Below, piece after piece: positions 1 to 12,000 of a stretch of DNA of 64,000 nucleotides. The notes under the pieces were generated by a model, which did no database searches, was not told where the DNA came from, and saw only the letters and a program-made list of their open reading frames with translations. Origin of the DNA: Mycolicibacterium komossense (GTDB taxonomy: Bacteria > Actinomycetota > Actinomycetes > Mycobacteriales > Mycobacteriaceae); the NCBI RefSeq assembly GCF_025822605.1, contig NZ_JACKTY010000031.1, positions 18,301 to 82,300 of the forward strand, given 5' to 3'. Within the stretch, counting starts at the first letter, position 1; every line of letters begins with the position of its first letter. Made by a program: the position numbers and the translations under genes.

Positions 1-3000
1 CTGCGGCGACGCCGACTCGTGATGCCCGTACCAGGCGGCCAGCCGGCCCGCGTCCAGGGCCTCGCCGCCGAAGATCACGTACCGCAGCGCCAGTGCCCGG
101 CGGTCGCGCCGATCGGCTTCGATCAGCGGGTAGAACGCCGACGGGGTCTGGCACAGCACGGTGACCCGTTCGGTGGACAGCAGCTCGGCGAATCGGTCCG
201 GGTCCCTGGCGACGGCGTGTTCGACGATCACCAGGCGGCCACCGTGCAGCAGCGGTCCCCACAACTCCCACACCGAGAAGTCGAAGGCCGCGGAGTGGAA
301 CATCGTCCAGACGTCGTCGGGCCCGAAGTCGAACAGGGTTGACGTTCGTTCGAACAGGGCTGCGACGTTGCGGTGGGTGACGGCGACGCCTTTGGGCACG
401 CCGGTGGAGCCGGAGGTGTAGATGATGTAGGCGGCGTGGTCGGCATGCACCGGGACGCCCACAGAGGGTTCGTGGCGGCTCGCCTCGTCGAGGATGACCA
501 CCGGGGTGTCGGCGGGCAGCGCGACGCCCGATAGCCGGCCCGGACCGTCGACCAGCACGCAGACCGGTGCCGAGTCGGCCACGATGTGCTGCAGACGTGT
601 TGCGGGGGAATCGAAATCGAGCGGCACGTAGGTTCCGCCGGCCTTGATCACCGCCAGCAGTCCGACGATCAGGTCGACCGATCGGGGCAGTGCGACCGCC
701 ACCCTGGTCTCCGCCCGCACGCCGAGGTCCACCAGGGTGGCGGCAACGGCCGAGGCCCGCGCGTCGAGCGCAGCGTAGGTCAGCTGGTCGTGGCCGCAGG
801 TTACCGCCACCTTATCGGCGAACTCCCGCGCCGCCGCGGTGAACATGTCAGCGAGATTTCGGTCAGGGCCGCAACGGGTTTCGCTACCCGCGACGAGGTC
901 ACGTTCGGCCTCGGTCCGCAGGTCGATGGCGTTGACCGGGATATCGGGGTCCCCGGCGAAGGCGGTCAGAATGCGCTCGATCCGCTCGGCGAACCGGTCG
1001 GCCTCCTGGGCGCTCACCCGGGCGGCGTCGTATTTGATCTCCACGGCCAGCTCGTCGTCGAGGTAGGCGACGAACGACACCGGGTAGTGCGGTGAGTCGG
1101 TACCGGTGAACCCGTGGAACTGCAGTGCCCTCGGGTTATCGGGCGCATCGTCGGTGACCGAGGGGAAGTTCTCGACCACCACCATGGTGTCGAAGAAGTC
1201 GCGGACCCCCGCGAGCCGGGCCAGTTCGGCCAGGCCCAGATGCTGGGCATCGAGCACGGCGCTCTGCTGTTCCTGCAGATCTGCCAACACGGCGGCAACC
1301 GGCGACTGCCGCTCCCACGACATCGGTACCGGAATGGTGTTGATCAACAGCCCGACAATCGCTTCGGTACCCGACAGTTCCCCACCGCGCCCGGACACCG
1401 TCGACCCGAAGACCACCCGCTGCCGCTGAAGCAGCCGGCCCAACAGTAGGCCCCATGCCCCGTGCAGAACGGTGCTCAGCGTGACGCCACGCTCGCGAGC
1501 GGTGCGGGTGAGCGTCCGGGTGAGGCCGCCCGAGAGTCGACGCACGGAACTGCGATGCTCGCCGACCATGCTCTGCTCGTCGACCGGGAACACGGTGGTC
1601 GGCTCGACACCGGCCAGCGCCGTCGCCCACACCGCTCGCGCCGCTTCCAGATCGCCGCCCCGGACGGTCTCGATGTGGTCGCGAAGTGTCACCGTCAGCG
1701 GCGACAGGGCGACGCCCGCCCCGACCGCGGCGTTGTAGTGCGCCACCAGGTCGCCGAAGATCACCGGGTAGGACCAGCCGTCGGCAACGATGTGGTGCAT
1801 GGTCTGGATGAGACGGTGCTCGGTGGGGCTGAGGGACACCAGTACGTAGCGGACCAGCGGTGCGACCCCGAGATCGAAAGGGCGGGAAAGTTGTTCGCGG
1901 GCAACGGCTTCGATATCACCAGAGCTGATCACGTCGAAGTCGACGTGAGCGTCGGCCCAGATCACCTGCGCCAGTCGGCCGTCGTGGAGTTCACGGAAGC
2001 TGGCCCGCAGCGCCTGGTGTCGGTGCAGTACCGCGGCCACGCTGGCCCGCAATGCCTCCGGGTCGACCGGCCCGGACAGTTCGGCGATCTGCTGGATCCG
2101 GTAGGTGTCGGTGTGGCCGTCACCGTCCTCGGCGAAGGCGCCGTGGAAGTACATCCCTTCCTGCAGCGGTAGCAGCGGCAGTACGTCCTCTACCGGCCCC
2201 GACTCCTGCCAGCCGTCCAGGTCGGACTGCGCGACACTGACCAGCGGGAAGTCCGACGGGGTGTGTCCGGCCAGGGCAGCGCACCGGGTCAGCGCGGTCA
2301 GGGCGTCGGCCCACAGCGTGGCCAGTTCGTCGACGTCGGACGCATCCAGCAGACCGGCCGGCCACGACAGTGTCATCGTCAACGTGGTGCCCGCCGGCCC
2401 GTCCTCGGCCAGAGCGTTGATCTCCAGCGCCGCTGCGGGGTTGGTGGGATCGACACCCTCACGTAGGGAACCGATCTCAGCCACCGGCTCCCAGTCGCGG
2501 CCGCTGCCACCGGCGAACCGGCCCAGGTAGTTGAACAGGATCTGCGGACCGGCGCCACGGAGCGCGGGCGGCTCGGTGAGGTGTCGCAGCACGCCGTAGC
2601 CAAGGCCGCGGCTCGGTATCGTCCGCAGCTGTTCCTTGACCGACTTCGCGGCCGCCGCCAGTGCTTCGCCGGCGTTCAGTACCTCGGTCCACGGCACCGG
2701 GCCGGGGTCAATGCGCACGGGATAGATCGCGGTGAACCACCCCACCGTGCGGGACAGGTCGAGATGACCCGGGACCAGGTCGTCCTCGCGCCCATGGCCT
2801 TCCAGGTTGAGGATCGCCGCGGTGCAGTCACGGTGGCCGCGGTCGGCGCGCCACTGGGCCAACGCCAGGGCAAGCCCGGTCAGCAGGACATCGTTGACTC
2901 CGGCGTAGAAGGCTGCGGGCACTGCCGACAGCAGCGCCGAGCTGACCTCGACGGGCAGCGAGACACTATGACTGCGAACGGTTTCAGCGGTATCGATCAC

Positions 3001-6000
3001 CGGGTCGAGTGCCCGGTTGCCGAGCTGCGGATCGGGAGTGGCCAGCACCTGGTCCCAGTACTGCGTCTCGGTGTCGAACCTGGCCGCGGCGATGGCCGTC
3101 GACCAGGTGCGGAATGAGGTCGGGACATCGTCGAGGCGATCCTCTGCCCAGGCTCGGGCCAGATCGTCGATGAGGATGCGCCAGGACACCCCGTCGATCA
3201 CCAGATGGTGGACGACCAAGAGCAATTGACCGGCCTCACCCGGTGCGTCGTACCAGACCGCCCGGACCATACCCCCGGCTTCGGGTGCCAGTTCCGCAGC
3301 CGCGGCGGATGCCGCGGCTGCGAGATCCGGCGCGGTGAGCACCCCGGTCGTCATCGTCAGTACCGAGGCGGCCGTGGGATCCGCCGGTGCAACGTGCAAC
3401 GTCCAGCCGTCCGCGGCGATGTCGAGGCGGGCCCGCAGCATGTCGTGGGTTTCCAGCAGTGCCTGCAGGACGAGTTCCATTCGTTCGCCGGTCATTCCGG
3501 CCGGAGTGGCCAGCACCATCGACTGGTAGAAGTTGGCCAGCGGGGTGTTCGCCTGCGCGGTTTCGGCGAGCATCGGGGTCAGCGCGATGGTGCCGATCCC
3601 GCTGTCGGGCTCGGCGGTGGCGGCCGGTGCATCGCTGTGGGCGGCGGCCAGAGCGGCGACGGTGCGGCGCCGGAAGACATCACGCGGCGTGATGTGCAGA
3701 CCCGATTTGCGAGCCTTGCCGGAGACCGCGATCGAGGAGATGCTGTCGCCGCCGAGGGTGAAGAAGTCGTCGTCGATGCCGATGTGCGGCAATCCGAGAA
3801 CCTCGCCGAAGATGTCCGCCAGCAGTCGCTCTCGCTCGTCCCGCGGGTCGCGGGACGAGCCGGCTGAGGGCGCAATGGGCTCGGGTAGTGCGCGAACGTC
3901 GAGCTTGCCGTTGACGGTCAGCGGTATCGCACCGACCACGCCGTACAGGGCCGGCACCATGTAGTCGGGCAGGGTCGCGGTCAGTGCGGTCCGAAGCTCG
4001 GCGGCCATGAGGGCCGCGTCGGAGGTATCACCTTCGGGCACAACGTAACCGACGAGCTGCTTGGCAGCCGACGATCGACCGGCTCGGGCGATCGCCACCG
4101 CCTGCCGCACGCCGGGCAGTGCGGACAGCGCTGCCGCGACTTCTCCGAGTTCCACCCGGTATCCGCGGATCTTGACCTGGTCGTCGCTGCGGCCGAGGAA
4201 GTCCAGGGTTCCGCTGGCGTCCGACCGGCGGGCCACCAGATCTCCCGTCCGGTACATTCGGCCGCCCTCCAGGAAGGGGTCGGCGACGAAGCGGTCCGCG
4301 GTCAGACCGGCCCGGTCCAGGTACCCGCGGGCCAAGCCGGTGCCGGCGATGTACAGCTCGCCCACCACGCCGTCCCCGACCGGGCGCAACCACGAGTCCA
4401 GCACGTAGGCACGGGTGTTCCAGATCGGCTGCCCGACGGTGGGGGTGGCGCTGTCATCGGTGCCGGCGCCGAGGGTGTTGATCGTGTACTCGGTCGGGCC
4501 GTACAGGTTGTACCCGGTACTGCCAGGGGTGTCCCGCAGGCGCCGCCAGACTTCGTCGGAGACGGCCTCGCCGCCCAGCAGGACGAGCGTCGGCGGATGT
4601 CCGCCCGCATCCAATAGGCCCTGCTCGAACAGGTGGTGGGCGTAGCTGGGCGTCACGTTGATCACGTCGATCAGGTGCGCCTGGCAGTAGGCAACCAAAG
4701 CCGTTGCGTCCCTGCGTAGCTCTTCGTCGCAGATATGCACCTCGTGACCCTCGACGAGCCAGAGCAGCTCTTCCCAGGACATGTCGAAGGAGAACGACAC
4801 GGTGTGCGCCACCCGTAACCGGCGGCCCCCGGCCTTGGCGATGGCCGGCTCGAAGATCGCGCTGCGGTGATTGAGCTGCATGTTGGTCAGTCCGCGATAC
4901 GGCGTCACCACCCCCTTCGGCCGCCCGGTGGATCCGGAGGTGAAGATCACGTAGGCAGGATGGTCGAGCCGCTGCGGCCCAGTACTTTTCGCGAAGGTGC
5001 CCAGTTCGTCGTCCGACAGCGGTGCCGTCGAGTGGCCGCCCAGCATCTGCCCGGCCTGGTCGAGGGTCAGGACGGCGCCGCCGAGACCGTCTTGGTGGTC
5101 GGCCAACTCCGTGCTGGTGCTGTCACACACCAGCAGTACCGGCCGGGCATCATCGAGCATTCCGGTCAGCCGGGCCAGCGGATAGTCGCGCTCCAGGGGC
5201 AGATAGGCCGCCCCGGTTCGCAGCACGGCGAACAGCGCGACCACCATGTCCACCGACCGCGGCAGCGCCAACGCGACGGTCCGCTCCGGTCCGGCGCCAC
5301 CGGCCAGCAACTGCCGCGCCAACTGATTGATCCGGCCGTCCAGCTCGGCGTAGGTCAGCTGTTCTGCTCCGAAGACCAGTGCCACCTCGTCAGGGCAGCG
5401 CTGGGCCCGGTCGGCGAGGAGATCGGCGATGGTGTCCTCGCCGATCTCGTGTTCGACGCCGTCCCACCGCTCCAGCTGAGTGGCTCGTTCGCTCTCCAGC
5501 GTCAGGTCCAGGTCGCCCACAGCGGTATCCGGTTGCGCAAGAAGGGCTTCCACCGCCACACAGAATCGCCGCACCATCGCCGCGGCGGCGTCGGCGTCAA
5601 CCACGTCGGGCCGGTACTCGAGTTTGATGCGCAGGCGCTCCCCCGGCGTCAGCACCCAGGTCAGCGGATAGTGCGTGGTGTCGACGAAATCGACACCGAC
5701 GATGCCCTGTTCACGTTCGAACTCGGTGAAGGTGTCATCGTCGAGAAAGTTCTGCAGCACGTACAGCGTGTCGAACAGCGGTTGGTAGCCCGCGCTGCGG
5801 GTGATATCCCCGAGGCCGACGTACTCGTGCGCCATCAGATCCAGCCGGAAGTCCTCGACCCGCCGAAGCAGTTCGGCGACCGGCGCCGCCGGTGCTGACT
5901 GCACGCGGGCCGGCACGGTGTTGAGGAACTGACCGATCACGTTCTCGATACCGGCCAGCTCCGGCGGCCGACCCGCGACCGTGGTCCCGAATACGATGTC

Positions 6001-9000
6001 GGTGCTTCCGGTTTCGTAACCAAGTACCAGCCCCAGGGCGGCGGTCAGCACGGTGTTGGCCGTAGTCGCCTGGGTCCGGGTGTGCGCGTTCAGGCGCGCC
6101 GTCGTCTCCGGGCTCAGCTCCCCGTAGACCCGCTCCGGGAGCATCGGGTCACGACCGGCTGCATCGGGTGCCACCAGCGTCGCCTCGGGCAGACCGGCCA
6201 GCGCATCGGCCCACGCCCGGACCGAGTGGTTCTGATCCTGCGCGTCCACCCAGCGCAAATAGTCCACGTAGCTGCTGCGCGCAGGGGGCAGCGCACCGCG
6301 GATACCGCCGGAGTTGTACAGCGCGAACAGTTCCCGCAGTACCAGCTCGCGTGACCAGCCGTCCCACAGCAGGAAGTGGCAGGTCAGCAGCAGTCGGTCG
6401 CCCCGATCGGGCAGTCGGATGACGGTGAGCCGGACCAGCGGCGGCATTCGCAAGTCGAAGGGTTCGGCGCTATCGGCACGCATCACCTCCGCCAGGCGGG
6501 CCTCGGCGCGGTCCACGGACTGATCGGCAAGATCGACCACAGTCACGTTCGCTGGCACGAAGCGGCCCACGTATTGCACCGGCCGGGCCAGGTCGTCACT
6601 GGTGAATCCGGCCCGGAGATTGTCATGCCGGGACAGCAACGCACTGAACGCGGTGCGCATCGTGTCGACATCGAGGTGCCGGTCAAAATCGAAGACGTTC
6701 TGGGCCAGATAGGTGTTGACGTCGTCGGTGAACGTGGACTGGTAGTACACGCCTTGCTGCAGCGGGGACAACGGCCAGACATCCTGTACTTCGACCGGGC
6801 ACTGCGCGACCAGGCGGTCCACCTCCTCATCGGTGAGACCATGCCAGGCCACCTGTTGGAGCCCCGTCTGTTCGGTTGCCGGGGGTTCGAGCCCCGTCTG
6901 TTCGGTTGCCGTACGGCGGGCCAGGGCATCCTCGAGCGCGCGCGGAGTCCGCAACCGGAACACCTCCCTGGTCTGCAGCGTCACACCCGCACTGGTGAGC
7001 CGGTTGACCACCCGTAGCGCCAGTAGGCTGTCGCCACCGAGAGCGAAGAAATCGTCGTCGATACCGATCGGGGTGTCCGCGTCGAGGCCGAGGGCTGCGG
7101 CGAACGTGCGGCAGATCAGGTCTTCGCGGTCGGTGCGGGCGGCAACGCCGGACCCCGATACGACTGGATCTGGCAGCGCTGTGCGGTCACGTTTCCCGTT
7201 GGGCAGCAGCGGAATATCGGCCAGCTCGGTCACCGTCGCCGGGACGAGGTGAGCGGGCAGCCGGTCGGCCAGCGCCGAGCGCACCGCGGCCGGGTCGAGC
7301 TGTTGCCCCGATCTCGCGACGACATAGGCGTCGAGGCGGGCGGCCCCGGGAGTGCTGGAACGTGCGAGGACGACAGCCTCGGAGATATCGGGCAGCTCGT
7401 TCAGCGCAGCCTCGATCTCGCCGAGCTCGACCCGGAATCCATTGATCTTGACCTGATCGTCGGCGCGCCCGAGGAACTCGACCGACCACTGCGATGTCCA
7501 GCGAGCGAGGTCGCCGGTGCGGTAGAGCCTCGCCCCGGCCGGGCCGACCGGATCGGCGACGAAACAGGCTGCGGTACTTGAACTCTGGCCGAGATAGCCC
7601 CGTGCCAACTGCACTCCGCCGACATAGATTTCACCGACGGCGCCGGGCGCCACGGGCATCAGGTCCGGCCCCAGCAGATAGATGCGGGTGCCGGGCACCG
7701 GCCGGCCCAGTGTCACCGCGCCGGAGACCGGTCCGGCGAGGACGTCGCCCGCGACTTCCGATGAGCCGTAGGAGTTCACGATCTCGGCATCCGGCGACAC
7801 CAGCCGCAGGGCGGCGACGGTGGCGCTGTCGAGGAGCTCGCCGCTGCAAATCCACCGCCGGATCGAACCGAGCTGCGTGGGCGCCACCTCCGCCATCGCG
7901 GCAGCCAGGCTTGGCACCGCCAAAAGCTGGGCCGCCGATACGCTATCGGCCAGGGTTGCCAGCGCCGCGCCGTCCCTGGCGGTCTCCTCACCGGCGATCA
8001 CCGTGGTGGCCCCCGCGATGAGCGCACCGAGCAGTTCCGTGGCGCCGTCGATGAGGCTCATCGAACTCTTGGCGACGCGGGTATCCCCCGCGGTGTGTGA
8101 CCACGCCTCAGCGGCCCACGCCAACCGGTTCGCCAGTGCGGCATGCGTTCCCACGACAGCCTTCGGGCGACCGGTGCTGCCGGAGGTGTAGACGATCGAC
8201 GCGGCGTCGTCGGGCTCGACTACCCGGGCTCCGGGCGGCTCGGCCTCAGCACCGATATCGACGGTCGGCAGGTCATGCGGCGGCAGTACCTGACCATCGG
8301 TGACGAGCACGCGCGGTCGCGCATCGTCGAGCATGAACGTGATGCGGGCGTGGGGATACTGCGGGTCGACCGGTAGATAGGCGGCGCCGCAACGCAATAC
8401 CGCCAGAATCGCGATGGCCATCGCGTTGGTGCGGCCGGTGGCCACCGCGACGATGTCGCCGCGGGCCACGCCGGAGTGGACGAGCGCGCCGGCCAACCGG
8501 GCCGCGCGGTCATCGAGTTCGGCGAAGGTGAGTTGTCCGTCGGCGTCGGTGAGCGCCACGGCAGCGGGGGTACGGCGCACCTGGGCGTCGAACAGGTCCA
8601 CCACAGTCCCCGGCCGGCCGGGCGCGCCGGCACCCGCCTCCAGGATCGCCCTCTGCTGGCCCGCGGTGATCAGTTCGATCTCGCTGCAGTGTGTTTCGTC
8701 CGATACGACGACTGCGGTCAGAATTCGCCGGTACAGCGCAAGTATCTGTTCGGCGGTCTCCGCGTCGATCGACGACCGGTCGTGCGTCAGCGCGATGGTG
8801 AACCGGCCGGCCGGTTTCACCATCAGGGTCAGCGGATAGTGCGGTGCTTCGATGACGTCGATCGATGCCACGCGGATCGGCGAGTCGAGGTCATCGGCGG
8901 CCGGGTAGTTCTCGATCACGATCAGCGAGTCGAACAGGTCGGCAACACCGATGGCGTGCTGGATATCGGCGAGGGCGACATGGTGATAGTCGACGAGCGC

Positions 9001-12000
9001 CGACTGCGTGTCGGCGAAGCGGCGGACCACCGCCTCGAGGGAGTCGGTCGACGCCCAGCGGGTCCGGGCAGGCACGGTGTTGATCAGTAGCCCGACCATG
9101 TCGGAGATACCAGTGACGTCGCTGCCGCGTCCCGACACCGTCGAACCGAAAACCACGTCCGTCCGGCCGGTCAGGCGGCCGATCGCGATCCCCCAGGCCG
9201 CGCCGACGACGGCGCTGACGGTGACACCGTGTGCCCGCGCCCAACCGGATATCCCGTCGGCGACGTCAGCGGTCAGGTCCATGCTGACCTTGCCGAAGCC
9301 CGTTTCCCCGGTTCGGCTGGGCGGCAACGCTTCTGCCAGCCGGGTGGGTTCGGCGACGCCGGTGAGTTCGGTGCGCCAGGCGTCCATGGCCGCCGCGACC
9401 GGGGCGTCGGCGATCCACTGCAGGTAGTCGCGGTAGCGGGGCGCCGCGGGTAGCGGCGCATCCGGATCGTCGTGGAGCGCGGCCAGTTCCCGCAGCACGA
9501 TCGGCACGGACCAGCCGTCGGCGATCAGGTGGTGCACGGTCTGGATCAGCACATGCCGCTCGGCACCGACCCGCAGCAGCGCGTAGCGCATCAGGGGCTG
9601 CTGAGCGAGGTCGAACGGCTGTGCCCGCTGCTCCGCGGCGAGATCAGCGATCCGGCTCTCGGCCGCGTCGGAGTCGAGAGCGGTGACGTCCTCGAAATGC
9701 CATGGCACTGGCGGCGCCGCACCGACGACCGCGACGATGCTGCCATCGCCGATGGCGCGGAAGGCCGCCCCAAGATGGCGGTGCCGGCGGACCAGCAGAT
9801 CGGCGGCCGCCCGCAGGCGGTCCGGATTCACGGGCCCGCGCAGGTCTACGACCTGTTGCACCACATAGGGATCGGCGTCGGCGTAAGTGGAGTGGAAGTA
9901 GATCCCGGCCTGCAGCGGGGAGGGCGGGAGGAGGTCGACGATCTGACGTTCGGGCAGCGCATCGATATCGGACTGGGTGATGGTCACCAACGGGAAATCC
10001 GATGGTGTCGGTCCGCTGACGGCCGCGCTGGCGGCGATCGCATTCAGTGCCGCGACCCACAAGCCGGCCAGGGTGTCCACCTGATCGCGGTCCAGCACCG
10101 CGGAGGGCCAGCTGAAGGTTGCTTCGAGCCGCGCGCCGGCCTGCGCACCGGTGTCCACCACGACGGCGTTGACTTCGATGACCCTGGGCAGCGGCATCCG
10201 TGGGTCCCGGTCCTCCGCCACGCCGTCGGAGGTGAGCGCCCACGGCCCGTCCGCCGCTGCGCTGAACCGGCCGAGGTAGTTGAACAACACCTGCGGGCTG
10301 ACCGCCAGCTCGGGGCGGGGCCGGGCCGAGAGATAGCGCAGCGCACCATAACTGAGCCCGTTGCGCGGTACGGCACGCAGCTGCTCCTTGACGGCCTTAA
10401 CCGCGGCACCGAGTTCGGGGCCACCGGCCATCAGCACCTCCCAGGCCGCGCTCCCCGGGTCGAGGTGTACCGGGAACAGCGTGGTGAACCAGCCCAGGGT
10501 GCGGGACAGGTCGAGATGATCGCCGTGGGCGCCGAGGTGCTGGGCTTCGCGGCCGTGCCCCTCAAGTTCGAGCAGCACCCCCGAACCGGCGTCGCGCCAC
10601 GCGACCAGCGCCAGCGCCAGCGCCGCCACCAGCGCGTCGTTCACGCCGCCACGAATGGCGGCGGGCACCGGGCCCAGCAGTCGCGCCGTGGTGTCCTCGT
10701 CGAGGCGGATCACCAGCCTCGCCTCGGTCGCCACCACGTCGACGGCCGGGTCGAGCGCCCGGCTCCCGATCAGCCCGTCCGTTGCGCGGGCCTGGTCGAC
10801 GACCCGCAACCAGTGGTCTTCGTCCTCGGCGAAATCGCCACGGGCGACCGCCGAGCGCAGCTCCGTCGACCATGCCCGGAAACTGGTGTCGGCCTTCTGC
10901 GGTAGCCCGTCGAGCGCGAGGTCCTCGGCGAGCAGCCGCAGCGAGACACCGTCGACGACGATGTGGTGAACCACCAGTAACAGGCGCCCGGACCGGTCCG
11001 CTCCGGCGTCGAGCCAGACTGCCTGGCACATCCGCCCGGCACCGGGATCGAGCCGGGCGACGGCCAGCGCGTGTTCGGCGGTGGTCAGCTCGTCGATATC
11101 GGAATCGACCGGTACTCGCCTCAACACGGCGTGCGCGGTGGCCGCACCATTCGGGGGCACCGTCAGGCCGGCGGGATCCACCGCGCTCAGGTGAGCTCGC
11201 AGGACGTCGTGGCAGTCCAGCAGGGCGTCGACCTTAGCCGTCAGGGCCGCCATCGTCAGCCCGGCCGGGGTGTGGAGGGTGACCGATTGGTAGAAGCCGT
11301 CCAGCGCGTTACCCACCTCGGCTAGCCACGCCAGGATCGGGGTAGCGCCGACTTCGCCGACCGCCTCGATCGGATCGGCCTTGGCTACCGCGATTTCGCC
11401 GACGGCCGTGGCCAGGGCGGCCGGGGTACGCATCGCGAAGATATCGCGGGGGCGCAGCTTCAGACCGAGTTTGCGCGCCCTGCTGATCAGTCCCATGGCG
11501 ACGATGCTGTCCCCACCGAGGGCGAAGAAGTCGTCACCGGCGCCGACGGCCGGCACCCCGAGTAGGTCCGCGAAGATCGAGCAGAGCGACTGCACCAGTG
11601 GATCGTTCGGGACATCCGCATCGGTGGACAGTTCGCTGGGGGGCGGCGCCGCCGGCACGGGCAAGGCCCGCCGGTCGATCTTTCCGTTCGCGGTGACCGG
11701 GAATTCGTCGAGTACCTGCACGGTGCCCGGCACCATGTGCTCGGGAAGTCTCGCCGCGCACCATGCGGTCAGCTCATCCGGCTCGATATCGGTATTGGAC
11801 ACCACGTAGCCGGTCAGCTGTGCTCCACCGGAGGGAGTTTGGCGTAACACCACCGCGGCGTGCCGGACCATCGGATGGGCAGCGAGGGTGACTTCGATTT
11901 CTTCCAGTTCCACCCGCATTCCGCGAATCTTGACCTGGTTGTCGGCGCGGCCGAGGAATTCGAGCACCCCGTCGGCGGTCCAGCGGGCCAGATCGCCGGT

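Noticed and set aside
9472..10905. Long rightward open frame of 477 codons opposite the NRPS gene
   Set aside because: It mirrors the NRPS epimerase/condensation coding strand; the composition is typical of antisense frames in GC-rich DNA and no domain is recognisable.
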